Shown here: piece after piece, positions 55,198 to 64,000 of the stretch
Layout of the letters: every line of letters begins with the position of its first letter
Numbering within the stretch: position 1 is the first letter of the stretch
Source of the DNA: Mycolicibacterium llatzerense
Lineage (GTDB): Bacteria; Actinomycetota; Actinomycetes; Mycobacteriales; Mycobacteriaceae
NCBI RefSeq assembly: GCF_000878195.1
Contig: NZ_JXST01000021.1
Location: 1 to 64,000, forward strand
Length of the DNA stretch: 64,000 nt
Reading direction: 5' to 3'
Translations under genes and position numbers: made by a program
The notes under the pieces: model-generated
What the model was told of the DNA's origin: nothing
Databases searched by the model: none
The model's input: the letters and a program-made list of their open reading frames with translations, nothing else

Positions 55198-56217
55198 TCA
55201 GCGGCCCACGCCGGGGATCGACGCGGTGAGGGGCACGGCGCCTGCGGTGTGCGGCACGACAGCGGCCGGTGCCGGAACCATCGGGGCGGCCGGGGCGGGA
55301 GCCGGTGCGGCCGGCGCGGGTACGGCGGCCGGAGCGGGTACGGCGGCGGGTGCAGGAACAGCGGCCGGTGCGCCCGGCACGCTGACCTTGAACCCGTTGA
55401 CGATGGCATCGGTCGCGTTGCCGGAGGCGACGGTCACCTGCGCACTGGTCGTCACCGACAGCGTCACCAGGTAGCGGTCCGCGCCGGACGTCGCGATGAG
55501 GTGTCGCCGTGAGGTGTTCAGCGTCATGTTGTTCTCGCGGAACGTGCCTTCGATGATCGCCGACGGCATGCCGTAGAAATCGGCCATCGAGCCGTCGGTG
55601 GACCGCCACGCGACCTGCTGCTGGCTGTCGATGAAGCCGTGGCTGATGGCTTCCCTGGGATCGAAGTCGCCCGCCAGCTTGTAGACCTGCAGAGCGGCGT
55701 TCGAGGTGTAGAGGCCGTCGCCGCCGACGCGGTCCGCGATCACGGCGAACGCGTCGGGCACGTTCGGATCCGGCACCGGGGCCCAGCCGGGAGGCACCGG
55801 CAGGACGATGTTCAGCGCCGTGAAGCCCGCGGGCGTCTGCCGCTGCATGGCGACGTTGTGGGCGCGGAGGTATTCGGCAATGGTGCCCGAGGCGGCCGGC
55901 GCGATGGTCGGCGTGGGCACTGGGGCCGGCGCGATGACGGGTTGGGCCACGGCAGGCTGGGGAAGCGTGGCCGGCTGGGGGACCCCGACCGGCTGACCGG
56001 CGGGAATGAAGGCGGGGCCGGCGGGCTGCGCGGCCGCCACCGGCGCCGGCGCGGCCTGCACGGTGACGGTCTGGGTCACGGTCGCGGGTGCCGGGAGGAC
56101 GGGCTGGGGTGGCAGCGGGTCAGCGGAGGCGGTGCTACCGGCAAAGCCGACGACGCCCGCCAGACCTGCGGCGACACCTCCTGCCAGAAGTCGCCAGTGG
56201 CGGGCGTTCTCGAACAT
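55198..56217 (-). CDS. mtc28: Secreted proline-rich antigen MTC28-like (LpqN/LpqT domain; Rv0040c)
   Basis: A 339-residue exported protein with signal peptide (LLAGGVAAGLAGVVGFAGST then ASADP), a Pro/Ala-rich stretch to about 105, a Mtc28/LpqN-type domain (YLRAHNVAMQRQTPAGFTAL ... YLVTLSVTTSAQVTVASGNA), and a C-terminal PAAVPAPA repeat tail. There is no lipobox Cys. It is a wall-associated antigen of unknown function. I chose ATG 56217 with GGAAGGA upstream. The very long frame reading on across leuS is an antisense shadow. Confidence 0.88.
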   Translation of the reverse strand: MFENARHWRLLAGGVAAGLAGVVGFAGSTASADPLPPQPVLPAPATVTQTVTVQAAPAPVAAAQPAGPAFIPAGQPVGVPQPATLPQPAVAQPVIAPAPVPTPTIAPAASGTIAEYLRAHNVAMQRQTPAGFTALNIVLPVPPGWAPVPDPNVPDAFAVIADRVGGDGLYTSNAALQVYKLAGDFDPREAISHGFIDSQQQVAWRSTDGSMADFYGMPSAIIEGTFRENNMTLNTSRRHLIATSGADRYLVTLSVTTSAQVTVASGNATDAIVNGFKVSVPGAPAAVPAPAAVPAPAAVPAPAAPAPAPAAPMVPAPAAVVPHTAGAVPLTASIPGVGR

Positions 56218-56400
56218 GTGGCGCCGGTCCTTCCGCTTCACTTCTGCATCACGCGTTGCACTCGAGCCGACTGTATGTAGGTGGGTGCCCTGCCCACCAG
56301 GTCCGGCGCGCACCTGCAACCGTGCTCTGACCGCACTGCAACGGAACCGAGACCAACGGCGATCGGCTGGCGTGATGCAGGTCGCGCCGGGGGTGTTGAC

Positions 56401-56406
56401 TACCCT
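56401..56406 (+). promoter_or_regulatory. Probable leuS -10 element
   Basis: TACCCT lies 6 nt before the leuS GTG with no Shine-Dalgarno between, consistent with a leaderless leuS mRNA. Confidence 0.45.
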
Positions 56407-56412
56407 GTGCAC

Positions 56413-59295
56413 GTGAGCGAATCCCCGAATGCGCAGGCCAACGCGCGTCCCGAGGCGGCTGTGGCCGTAGACGCCGACAGCCCGCAGCACCGTTACACCG
56501 CCGAACTGGCCGGCACGATCGAGGCCGACTGGCAGCAGGTGTGGACGGACCGCGGCACCTTCAACGTGCCCAACCCCGTCGGCTCGCTCGCGCCCACCGA
56601 TGGTTCGCCGGTGCCGGCGGACAAGATGTTCGTGCAGGACATGTTCCCGTACCCCTCGGGTGACGGCCTGCACGTCGGGCATCCCCTGGGCTACATCGCC
56701 ACCGACGTATACGCCCGCTACTTCCGGATGACGGGCCGCAACGTCCTGCACGCCTTGGGTTTCGACGCCTTCGGCCTGCCGGCCGAGCAGTATGCGGTGC
56801 AGACGGGGACGCACCCGCGCACGCGGACCGAGGCCAACATCGTCAACTTCCGCAGGCAGCTGGGGCGCCTCGGCCTGGGGCACGACGCCCGGCGCAGCTT
56901 CGCCACCACCGACACCGACTTCTACAAGTGGACGCAGTGGATCTTCCTGCAGATCTACAACGCCTGGTTCGACGCGTCGGCGCAGAAGGCCCGCCCGGTC
57001 TCCGAGCTGATCGCCGAATTCGATTCCGGTGCAAGGACTCTCGACGACGGCCGGGACTGGTCGGCCCTGTCCGCCGCTGAGCGCGCCGAGGTCGTCGACT
57101 CGTATCGCCTGGTCTACCGCTCCGACTCGATGGTCAACTGGTGCCCGGGCCTGGGCACCGTGCTGGCCAACGAAGAGGTGACCTCCGACGGCCGCAGCGA
57201 GCGCGGCAATTTCCCGGTGTTCCGGAAGCGCCTGCGGCAGTGGATGATGCGCATCACCGCGTACTCGGACCGGCTGCTCGAGGACCTGGACGTGCTGGAC
57301 TGGCCCGACAAGGTCAAGGCCATGCAGCGCAACTGGATCGGCCGCTCCATCGGTGCCGCGGTGCTCTTCTCGGCCGGTGACGCCGACATCGAGGTCTTCA
57401 CCACCCGCCCGGACACCCTGTTCGGCGCGACCTACCTGGTGCTGGCCCCCGAACACGACCTGGTCGACTCGCTGGTGGCCGATGCCTGGCCCGCCGATGT
57501 CGACGCGCGCTGGACATCCGGCGCGGCCACTCCGGCCGAGGCGGTCGCGGCATACCGCGCGGCCATCGCGGCCAAGTCCGACCTGGAGCGCCAGGAGAAC
57601 AAGACCAAGACCGGCGTCTTCACCGGCGCCTACGCCACCAATCCGGTCAACGGACACCAGGTTCCGATCTTTATCGCCGACTACGTGCTGGCCGGCTACG
57701 GCACCGGCGCCATCATGGCGGTGCCCGGCCACGACCAGCGGGACTGGGAGTTCGCCACGGCGTTCGGCCTGCCCATCGTGGAAGTCATTGCCGGCGGCGA
57801 TCTTTCGGAGTCGGCGCACACGGGCGACGGCGCACTGGTCAACTCTGACTACCTCGACGGCCTTCAGGTCGCCGACGCCAAGGCCGCCGTCACCGAGAAG
57901 CTGGTGGCGGCCGGCCGGGGACAGGCCCGTGTCGAATTCAAGCTCCGCGACTGGCTTTTCGCCCGCCAGCGGTACTGGGGCGAACCCTTCCCGATCGTCT
58001 ACGACGCAGACGGCCGGGCCCACCCGCTGCCGGACTCGGCGCTGCCTGTCGAACTGCCGGACGTGCCGGACTACTCGCCGGTGCTGTTCGACCCGGACAA
58101 CGCCGACAGCGAGCCGTCGCCGCCGCTGAACAAGGCCACCGAATGGGTGCACGTCGACCTGGATCTGGGTGACGGCCTGCAGCCGTACACGCGCGACACC
58201 AACGTCATGCCGCAGTGGGCCGGCAGCTCCTGGTACGAGCTGCGCTACGCCGACCCGCACAACTCGGAAACGTTCTGCGCCAAGGAGAACGAGGCCTACT
58301 GGATGGGCCCGCGCCCCGAGATCCACGGTGCCGCTGACCCGGGTGGTGTCGACCTATATGTCGGCGGTGTCGAGCACGCGGTGCTGCACCTGCTGTACTC
58401 GCGGTTCTGGCACAAGGTGCTGTTCGACCTCGGCCACGTGTCGTCGCGCGAGCCGTACCGGCGCCTGGTCAACCAGGGCTACATCCAGGCGTTCGCCTAC
58501 ACCGATGCCCGCGGCGCCTATGTGCCGGCCGCGGAAGTCGTTGAACGCGAAGGCAAGTTCTTCTGGACCGGCCCGGACGGTGAGATCGAGGTCAACCAGG
58601 AGTTCGGCAAGATCGGCAAGAGCCTGAAGAACTCCGTCTCGCCCGACGAGATCTGCGAGGAATACGGCGCCGACACCCTGCGCGTCTACGAGATGTCGAT
58701 GGGTCCGCTGGAGGCGTCGCGGCCGTGGGCCACCAAGGACGTCGTCGGCGCGCACCGGTTCCTGCAGCGCGTGTGGCGCGTCGTCGTCGACGAAACCACC
58801 GGTGAGCCAAGGGTTTCCGACGACGCCCTGTCCGACGACACCCTGCGCCAGCTGCACAAGACCATCGCCGGGGTGAACGAGGACTACGCGGCGCTGCGCA
58901 ACAACACCGCAGCGGCCAAGCTCATCGAGTACACGAACCACCTCACCAAGGGGGGCGTCACCGCCCGCGCCGCGGTCGAGCCGCTGGTGCTGATGGTCGC
59001 GCCGCTGGCCCCGCACCTGGCCGAGGAACTGTGGCGCCGGCTGGGCGGTGCCGCGTCACTGGCGCACGGCCCGTTCCCCGTCGCCGACGAGCGCTACCTG
59101 GTCGACGACACCGTCGAGTACCCGGTGCAGGTCAACGGCAAGGTGCGCGGCAAGATCGTCGTCGCCGCCGATGCCGACAAGGCCACGCTGGAAGCCGCCG
59201 CCCTCGCCGACGAGAAGGTGCAGGCCTTCCTGGCCGGTGCGACCCCCAAGAAGGTCATCGTGGTGCCCGGCCGACTGGTCAACATCGTCGCCTGA
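56413..59295 (+). CDS. leuS: Leucyl-tRNA synthetase
   Basis: A 960-residue class I synthetase. It has HIGH-type motif [16 protein letters not shown], a CP1 editing domain ([38 protein letters not shown]), KMSKS-type motif [12 protein letters not shown] and an anticodon-binding C terminus. I chose GTG 56413 (SESPNAQA), close to M. tuberculosis LeuS in length (969). Confidence 0.97.
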   Translation: MSESPNAQANARPEAAVAVDADSPQHRYTAELAGTIEADWQQVWTDRGTFNVPNPVGSLAPTDGSPVPADKMFVQDMFPYPSGDGLHVGHPLGYIATDVYARYFRMTGRNVLHALGFDAFGLPAEQYAVQTGTHPRTRTEANIVNFRRQLGRLGLGHDARRSFATTDTDFYKWTQWIFLQIYNAWFDASAQKARPVSELIAEFDSGARTLDDGRDWSALSAAERAEVVDSYRLVYRSDSMVNWCPGLGTVLANEEVTSDGRSERGNFPVFRKRLRQWMMRITAYSDRLLEDLDVLDWPDKVKAMQRNWIGRSIGAAVLFSAGDADIEVFTTRPDTLFGATYLVLAPEHDLVDSLVADAWPADVDARWTSGAATPAEAVAAYRAAIAAKSDLERQENKTKTGVFTGAYATNPVNGHQVPIFIADYVLAGYGTGAIMAVPGHDQRDWEFATAFGLPIVEVIAGGDLSESAHTGDGALVNSDYLDGLQVADAKAAVTEKLVAAGRGQARVEFKLRDWLFARQRYWGEPFPIVYDADGRAHPLPDSALPVELPDVPDYSPVLFDPDNADSEPSPPLNKATEWVHVDLDLGDGLQPYTRDTNVMPQWAGSSWYELRYADPHNSETFCAKENEAYWMGPRPEIHGAADPGGVDLYVGGVEHAVLHLLYSRFWHKVLFDLGHVSSREPYRRLVNQGYIQAFAYTDARGAYVPAAEVVEREGKFFWTGPDGEIEVNQEFGKIGKSLKNSVSPDEICEEYGADTLRVYEMSMGPLEASRPWATKDVVGAHRFLQRVWRVVVDETTGEPRVSDDALSDDTLRQLHKTIAGVNEDYAALRNNTAAAKLIEYTNHLTKGGVTARAAVEPLVLMVAPLAPHLAEELWRRLGGAASLAHGPFPVADERYLVDDTVEYPVQVNGKVRGKIVVAADADKATLEAAALADEKVQAFLAGATPKKVIVVPGRLVNIVA

Positions 59296-59302
59296 CCCGT
59301 GA

Positions 59303-59347
59303 TTTGTGCACGATTTTCCGCGGTCGGCGCGGAAAATCGTGCACAAA
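59303..59347. terminator. Perfect 20-bp-arm hairpin between leuS and SDR
   Basis: Two exact 20-bp arms (59303-59322 and 59328-59347) flank a GTCGG loop, centred between convergent stops. It is very probably a bidirectional terminator. Confidence 0.75.
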
Positions 59348-59356
59348 CCCCACGGA

Positions 59357-60022
59357 TCAGCGCGGGCGGATGATCACCTCGTGCTGGTGGGCGTCGTCGG
59401 GGGTGGCCACCACCTGGGCGATCACCTGGGCGACGGTCGAGGGCTTCAGGAACCGCTCGGGCTTGTACTCGCCGCCTTCGTAGGCCACCAGGTTCCATTG
59501 CATGTCGGTGTCGATCCGGCCCGGGTACACCGTCGTCACCCGCAGTGACGGTTCGTCGGTGCGCAGGGCGTCGGCGAAGGCCCGCAGCGCGAACTTGCTG
59601 GCCGCGTACGACGCCAGGCCGGGGGACGGGCTGCGGCCCGCGCCGGAGTTGACGAAGATCACCTGACCCCGGGCCGCGCGCAACGCCGGTAGCAGGGGCA
59701 GCGTAAGTCCCACGGCGCCAATCACATTCACTTCCATGGTGGCCCGCCACTCCTCGACCGACGATTCGCCGACCCGGCCGGGGTACGCCACGCCGGCGTT
59801 GTGCACCAGCACGTCGAGCTCGACGATCGGCTCGACCGTCGCCTCGACGCCCTCGTAGTCGGTGAGGTCCATGGGCCAGGTGGTCGCGCCCAGCCGCTCG
59901 GCGACGGCGTCGAGTTCGGCCGACGGCCGGCCCGCCAGGAACAGCGTGTGGGTCGGGGCCAAGGCTTCGGCGATGGCCAGTCCGAGGCCCCGGGAAGCGC
60001 CGGTGATCATTGCGGTCGGCAT
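59357..60022 (-). CDS. Short-chain dehydrogenase/reductase
   Basis: A 221-residue classical SDR with cofactor motif ITGASRGLGLAIAEAL, NAG (LVHNAGVAYPG), catalytic Ser in IFVNSGAG and YxxxK in YAASKFALR. The substrate is unknown. TAGGCT lies 6 nt before the ATG with no Shine-Dalgarno, so probably leaderless. Divergent from the glucosylglycerate hydrolase gene by 54 bp. Confidence 0.9.
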   Translation of the reverse strand: MPTAMITGASRGLGLAIAEALAPTHTLFLAGRPSAELDAVAERLGATTWPMDLTDYEGVEATVEPIVELDVLVHNAGVAYPGRVGESSVEEWRATMEVNVIGAVGLTLPLLPALRAARGQVIFVNSGAGRSPSPGLASYAASKFALRAFADALRTDEPSLRVTTVYPGRIDTDMQWNLVAYEGGEYKPERFLKPSTVAQVIAQVVATPDDAHQHEVIIRPR

Positions 60023-60028
60023 GGCGTG

Positions 60029-60034
60029 AGCCTA
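60029..60034 (-). promoter_or_regulatory. Probable SDR -10 element
   Basis: On the minus strand TAGGCT sits 6 nt upstream of the ATG at 60022. Confidence 0.4.
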
Positions 60035-60076
60035 CCGATCAGCGAATCCCGGAGCCGCGACGCACAATGGACAGCG

Positions 60077-61417
60077 ATGCCACCCGACCACAGCTTCGCG
60101 CCCACCCAGCTCTCCGCCCGCGCCGCCTACCTGCTGCGCGGTAATGACCTGGGCGTCATGACGACGGCGGCGCCGCTGCTGTACCCGCACATGTGGAGCT
60201 GGGACGCCGCGTTCGTGTCGATCGGGCTGGCGTCGCTGACCGTCGAGCGCGCTGTCGTCGAACTGGACACGTTGTTGTCGGCGCAGTGGGCCAACGGCAT
60301 GATCCCGCACATCGTGTTCGCCAACGGCGTCGACGGCTACTTTCCCGGGCCGGCTCGATGGGAGACCTCCACGCTGGCCATCAACGCGCCGCGCAACCGG
60401 GACACGTCCGGCATCACGCAGCCTCCGGTGCATGCCATTGCGGTGCAACGGATTCTGGACCACGCGCGCACCCGCGGGCGGTCCACCCGGGTGGTGGCCG
60501 AGTCGTTCCTGGACCGCAGGTGGGACGACCTGGTGCGCTGGCACCGCTGGCTGGCCGAGGCGCGTGATCCGCAGGAGCGCGGCCGGGTGACGCTGTATCA
60601 CGGCTGGGAATCCGGCATGGACAACTCGCCACGGTGGGATAGCTCCTACGCCAACGTGATTCCGGGCGCGGTGCCCGAATACCAGCGCGAGGACAACGCG
60701 ATCATCACCGACACCAGCCAGCGCCCGTCCGACGTCGAGTACGACCGGTACCTGTGGTTGCTGGAGGAGATGAAGTCCGTCCGGTACGACGACGCGCTGC
60801 TGCCGAAGGTGATGAGCTTTCAGGTCGAGGATGTGTTCGTCTCGGCCATCCTGTCGGTGGCGTGCACGGTTCTGGCGGAGATCGGCGAGGACTACAAGCG
60901 GCCGAATGCGGATGTGCGCGAACTGTATTCGTGGGCCGAGCGGTTCCGTCAGGGTGTGGTGGCGACCACCGACGAACGCACGGGCGCGGCCCGCGATTTC
61001 GATCTGCGGGCCGACAAGTGGATCCCGAGTGAGACCGTGGCGCAGTTCGCCCCGTTGCTCTGTGGCGGTCTGCCGCATGACCGCGAACGCGCGCTGCTGC
61101 GGCTGCTGGAGGGTCCGCGGTTCTGCGCGCACCCCGACCTCAAGTACCCACTGATCCCGTCGACGTCACCGGTGTCCCGCGACTTCCGCCCGCGGGAGTA
61201 CTGGCGCGGCCCGGTGTGGCCGGTGATGACGTGGCTGTTCTCGTGGTGTTTCGCGCGCCGCGGGTGGTCGGAGCGGGCATCGATCCTGCGCCGGGAAGGC
61301 CTGCGGCAGGCCAGTGACGGCACGTTCGCCGAATACTACGAGCCCTTCACCGGGGAACCGCTCGGCAGCATGCAGCAGTCGTGGACCGCCGCGGCCGTAC
61401 TGGACTGGCTGGGTTGA
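60077..61417 (+). CDS. ggH: Glucosylglycerate hydrolase (GH63-like)
   Basis: A 446-residue (alpha/alpha)6-barrel hydrolase. It closely resembles my memory of the M. hassiacum enzyme, which has the same length and segments such as AAPLLYPHMWSWDAAFVSIG, GWESGMDNSPRWDSSYANVI and EYWRGPVWPVMTWLFSWCF. It splits glucosylglycerate (and mannosylglycerate) to sugar and glycerate during recovery from nitrogen starvation. The acid/base residues are expected in WESGMDNSPRWD and near the C terminus (FAEYYEPFTGEPLGSMQQSW). The gene is known in rapid growers. ATG 60077 matches the family length exactly. Confidence 0.9.
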   Translation: MPPDHSFAPTQLSARAAYLLRGNDLGVMTTAAPLLYPHMWSWDAAFVSIGLASLTVERAVVELDTLLSAQWANGMIPHIVFANGVDGYFPGPARWETSTLAINAPRNRDTSGITQPPVHAIAVQRILDHARTRGRSTRVVAESFLDRRWDDLVRWHRWLAEARDPQERGRVTLYHGWESGMDNSPRWDSSYANVIPGAVPEYQREDNAIITDTSQRPSDVEYDRYLWLLEEMKSVRYDDALLPKVMSFQVEDVFVSAILSVACTVLAEIGEDYKRPNADVRELYSWAERFRQGVVATTDERTGAARDFDLRADKWIPSETVAQFAPLLCGGLPHDRERALLRLLEGPRFCAHPDLKYPLIPSTSPVSRDFRPREYWRGPVWPVMTWLFSWCFARRGWSERASILRREGLRQASDGTFAEYYEPFTGEPLGSMQQSWTAAAVLDWLG

Positions 61418-61479
61418 GCTAGGCCGTATTGCCGCGCTTCTCATCGTGGCTCGTTCCTCGCCGCTTGATCCTCGCGCGG

Positions 61480-61944
61480 CTAGTCGTCGTTGCTGGTGGC
61501 CAGCTTCTCCAGTGGCGCAAGGGCCTTGGAGATGTTGTCGATGTCCTCGGGTGTCAGCTTGGCCATCATTGCGATCAGGACCTTGCGACGGGCCTCGAGG
61601 GCCTCACGGTGCTGCACGAGTCCGCGCGGCGTCACGTTCACCAGGACAGCGCGCAGGTCAGAAGGGTCACGGGACCGCTTGACCAGACCCAGCTTCTCCA
61701 ACCGCCGGATCGCCACCGTCGTGGTGGGGGTGCGGACCCGCTCATGCGCGGCCAGCTCGGTCATCCGGATGGGTCCGCGATCCAGCAGCGTGAGCAGGAT
61801 GGACAACTGCGCGAGGGTCAGGTCGGCGCCGGCCTCGGCGTCCTTCGGGATCTCGACGCGTCGGCGCATCACGTTGAACAGCTTGGAGAGGACCTGCTGC
61901 AGGTCTCCTGCAAGGTCCGCGACCTGCGGCTCCGTCGACGACAT
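61480..61944 (-). CDS. MarR-family transcriptional regulator (Rv0042c)
   Basis: A 154-residue winged-helix protein with LTLAQLSILLTLLDRGPIRM, recognition region RTPTTTVAIRRLEKLGLVKR and wing RDPSDLRAVLVNVTPRG. I chose ATG 61944, 8 nt after TAGACT, over a start 16 codons earlier that would lie across the promoter. Effector unknown. Confidence 0.9.
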   Translation of the reverse strand: MSSTEPQVADLAGDLQQVLSKLFNVMRRRVEIPKDAEAGADLTLAQLSILLTLLDRGPIRMTELAAHERVRTPTTTVAIRRLEKLGLVKRSRDPSDLRAVLVNVTPRGLVQHREALEARRKVLIAMMAKLTPEDIDNISKALAPLEKLATSNDD

Positions 61945-61952
61945 AGTTCGAT

Positions 61953-61958
61953 AGTCTA
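61953..61958 (-). promoter_or_regulatory. Probable marR -10 element
   Basis: On the minus strand TAGACT lies 8 nt before the ATG at 61944, with no ribosome site, so a leaderless transcript is likely. Confidence 0.45.
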
Positions 61959-61984
61959 ACGTGTATGCCGGGTACTGGCCGGTA

Positions 61985-62722
61985 TTAGACAACCTGCGCC
62001 AGAAATTGACGTAAACGTTGAGTTTCAGCGGATTCGAAGATCCGCTCGGGGGTTCCGGTCTCGATCACGCGGCCGCCGTCCATGAACACCACCGAATCTG
62101 CCGCTGACCGGGCGAAACCCATCTCGTGGGTGACGACCACCATGGTCATGCCGTCGGCCCCGAGTTCGCTGATGAGCGTCAGGATGCCCTTGACCAGTTC
62201 GGGATCCAGCGCCGAAGTGGCCTCGTCGAAGAACATCACCTGGGGATTCATGGCCAGGGCGCGGGCGATCGCGACACGTTGCTGTTGTCCGCCGGAGAGG
62301 GTCGCGGGGCGGACCTCGGCCTTGTGCTTCAGCCCGACGCGCTCCAGCAGTTTCAGGCCGAGTTCGCGGGCGGCATCGGCGTCCAGGCGCTTGAGTTTGC
62401 GGGGCCCCAGCGTGACGTTCTCCAGCACCGTCCGATGCGGGAACAGGTTGAAATGCTGGAACACCATCCCGATCCGCTGGCGCAGCTGATCGGGGTTGTC
62501 CTTCAGGACCGAACGACCGTCGAGCAGGATGTCGCCGCGGTCCGGTTCGTACAACCGGTTCAGGGTGCGCAGCAGCGTCGATTTGCCCGAGCCCGACGGG
62601 CCGATGACGGCCGTCGTGGTGCCGGCCGGCACGTCCAGGTCGACGCCCCGCAAGACGGTGCTGGCACCGAAGGACAGGTGAATGTCGTTGGCGGCCAGGG
62701 AAACCGGCTGCGGGGCGGTCAT
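61985..62722 (-). CDS. Polar amino-acid ABC transporter, ATP-binding protein
   Basis: A 245-residue GlnQ-type ATPase with Walker A GPSGSGKSTLLRTL, Q-loop VFQHFNLFPHRT, signature LSGGQQQRVAIARALA, Walker B MFFDEATSALDPE and the His switch VVVTHEMGFA. It powers uptake by the adjacent binding-protein/permease fusion. The start overlaps that gene's stop as ATGA. Confidence 0.93.
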   Translation of the reverse strand: MTAPQPVSLAANDIHLSFGASTVLRGVDLDVPAGTTTAVIGPSGSGKSTLLRTLNRLYEPDRGDILLDGRSVLKDNPDQLRQRIGMVFQHFNLFPHRTVLENVTLGPRKLKRLDADAARELGLKLLERVGLKHKAEVRPATLSGGQQQRVAIARALAMNPQVMFFDEATSALDPELVKGILTLISELGADGMTMVVVTHEMGFARSAADSVVFMDGGRVIETGTPERIFESAETQRLRQFLAQVV

Positions 62723-64000
62723 GCGATCTCCTCGGTCGCGGCGGTGAGCTCGGGTTCGGCGGGCCGACCTTTACTGAGTCGCCGGTCGATGTAGTTGACC
62801 AGGTGGGTCAGGGGCACGGTCAGGGCCAGGTAGAACAAGCCGGAAGCAACCAGGGGAGAAAGGTTTCCGGTCTGCGCGTTGAGGTCGCGGCCCACCTGGA
62901 ACAGCTCGCGCTGACTGGCGATCAACCCGAGGAAGTACACCAGCGACGACGCCTTCAGCAGCGAGATGAACTGGTTCATCAGCGCCGGCAGCACGCGGCG
63001 GACGCCCTGCGGCACCACCACCAGGCGCATCGATGCCGGGTAGCCGAAGCCGAGCGCGCGCGAAGCCTCGAGCTGGCCGGCGTCGACACTCTGAATACCC
63101 GAACGCAGAATTTCCCCGATATAGGCGCCCGCCATCAGCCCCAGCGCGGCAATTCCCAAGGGGTACGGGTTGTTTCCGGTCAGCGAGCCCACCACCGGAC
63201 CGATGCCCAGCCCGATCACCAGGATGATCACCACTTCGGGCAGACCGCGGAAGATGTCGGTGTACACCCGCGCCGGCCACCGCAGCCAGCGCGACCGGGA
63301 GATGCCCGCGATGGCCAGCGTCATGCCGATGATCAAGCCGATGATGCTGGCGCTGACGGTCAGGATGAGGGTGTTCGGCAGGCCCGTCTTGAACAGATCC
63401 GGGATGGCCTGCCGATACAGCCGCCAGTCCAGGAATGCGTCTTTCAGTTGGGACAGAGTGGATTTCGGCGCGGGACCGGACGTCGGCGCCGCGGACGCGT
63501 GCGACGCGGCGATGGCGTTGAAGTCGGGCAGTTGCGGCAGCGGAGCGGCCTTCGATCCGGGCTTCCAGCCCGGCGGCAGGGCTCGCGGTACCCAGTCCGA
63601 ATAGAGCCGAGCCCAGGTGCCGTCGGCGATCACCGCGTCGAGGCCCGCGTTGAGCGCGTCGATCAGCGGCTTGTTCTCCTTCGCGACCGCGTAGGCCACG
63701 AAATTGTCCAAGCTGAAGGTGTTTTCGACGATCCGCGCCGGGTCACCCGGCTGCACGGTGCCGGAGGCCTGCTGCGACGGCGCCACCCAGGCGTCGATCT
63801 GCCGGGTCTTGATGTTGGCGTAAACCGTTGCGTAGTCCGGGAATTTCACCGGTTCCAGGTGCAGGGTGTCGACGACGTAGGCCTCCTGCACGGTGCCCTG
63901 TACGACGCCGATGCGCTGGCCCGCCTTCAGTGCACCGAACCCGTTGATGGCCGATCCGCTCGGCACGACGAGCGAAAAGTAGCCGAAGTCATAGCCATTG
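62719..64000 (-). CDS. Amino-acid ABC transporter, substrate-binding protein fused to permease (partial)
   Basis: The frame is open at the right edge. The visible N-terminal part is the second half of a periplasmic binding domain (GQRIGVVQGTVQEAYVVDTL; QIDAWVAPSQQA). A linker is followed by a HisM/GlnP-type permease with about five helices (LFKTGLPNTLILTVSASIIG; GIAALGLMAGAYIGEILRSG with the EAA-like loop EASRALGFGYPASMRLVVVP). A single polypeptide carries both functions. The ligand is unknown; the start is outside the window. Confidence 0.88.
   Translation of the reverse strand, partial: NGYDFGYFSLVVPSGSAINGFGALKAGQRIGVVQGTVQEAYVVDTLHLEPVKFPDYATVYANIKTRQIDAWVAPSQQASGTVQPGDPARIVENTFSLDNFVAYAVAKENKPLIDALNAGLDAVIADGTWARLYSDWVPRALPPGWKPGSKAAPLPQLPDFNAIAASHASAAPTSGPAPKSTLSQLKDAFLDWRLYRQAIPDLFKTGLPNTLILTVSASIIGLIIGMTLAIAGISRSRWLRWPARVYTDIFRGLPEVVIILVIGLGIGPVVGSLTGNNPYPLGIAALGLMAGAYIGEILRSGIQSVDAGQLEASRALGFGYPASMRLVVVPQGVRRVLPALMNQFISLLKASSLVYFLGLIASQRELFQVGRDLNAQTGNLSPLVASGLFYLALTVPLTHLVNYIDRRLSKGRPAEPELTAATEEIA

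Noticed and set aside
55198-58326. A 1042-codon minus-strand frame covering the MTC28-like gene and half of leuS
   Set aside because: Only the part before 56217 has a signal peptide and a recognisable domain. The rest is antisense to leuS in a fixed frame relation, as expected in high-G+C DNA without stops.

Overview
The window is the chromosomal replication-origin region of a mycobacterium, most likely a rapid grower (Mycolicibacterium type). The evidence is the high G+C content, the block dnaA-oriC-dnaN-gnd-recF-DUF721-gyrB-gyrA on one arm and rpmH-rnpA-yidD-yidC-khpB-rsmG-parA-parB on the other, the kinase operon pstP-rodA-pbpA-pknA-pknB, mycobacterial regulators (CrgA, CwsA, CwlM, SigM and its anti-sigma), and a glucosylglycerate hydrolase typical of fast-growing species. 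The sequence is presented with dnaA on the minus strand. Products were assigned by reading the proteins; no database search was run.

Left arm (1-20.6 kb). The tail of pstP is followed by a tightly overlapped operon rodA-pbpA-pknA-pknB for elongation and its Ser/Thr kinase control. After it come an approximately 82-bp tandem repeat, trpG, a DUF881 membrane protein, crgA, a PH-domain membrane protein, ppiA, cwsA and a small hypothetical gene. tRNA-Ala and tRNA-Ile follow, with a 39-codon ORF between them, then a DUF3566 protein, gyrA, gyrB, DUF721, recF, gnd and dnaN. oriC lies in the dnaN-dnaA gap at about 20.6-21.2 kb.

Right arm (21.2-64 kb). After dnaA come rpmH through parB and an Rv3916c-like gene. 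An accessory segment (29.6-37.4 kb) then interrupts the usual Rv3916c-cwlM junction. It carries a proline iminopeptidase, a frameshifted cyclase/ATPase/LuxR regulator, two aldo-keto reductases divergent from an HTH regulator, and a small P-loop kinase. The core resumes with cwlM, trxA, trxB, anti-SigM, sigM, a MurJ-pseudokinase fusion, a DUF6049 protein, mutT4 and pcnA. Next are a protein made of DxDGDGxxD repeats, a CysJ-like diflavin reductase, Rv0036c- to Rv0040c-like genes, leuS, an SDR, glucosylglycerate hydrolase, a MarR regulator and the start of a polar amino-acid ABC transporter that runs off the right edge.

The genes form three linked functions. Replication, segregation and supercoiling are dnaA/dnaN/recF/gyrAB/parAB, with seven parS-like sites spread over 38 kb. 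Envelope growth control comprises RodA, PBPA, PknA/B, CrgA, CwsA, CwlM and MurJ; CwlM and MurJ are known PknB targets that carry visibly inactivated amidase and kinase folds. Redox and stress functions are trxA/trxB behind a SigH-type promoter, SigM and its anti-sigma factor, and mutT4. I found no phage, insertion sequence, CRISPR array or clearly new defence system. The most unusual items are the parS constellation, the 82-bp tandem repeat, the tRNA-embedded micro-ORF, the broken cyclase regulator, the DxDGDG repeat protein and several long palindromes.
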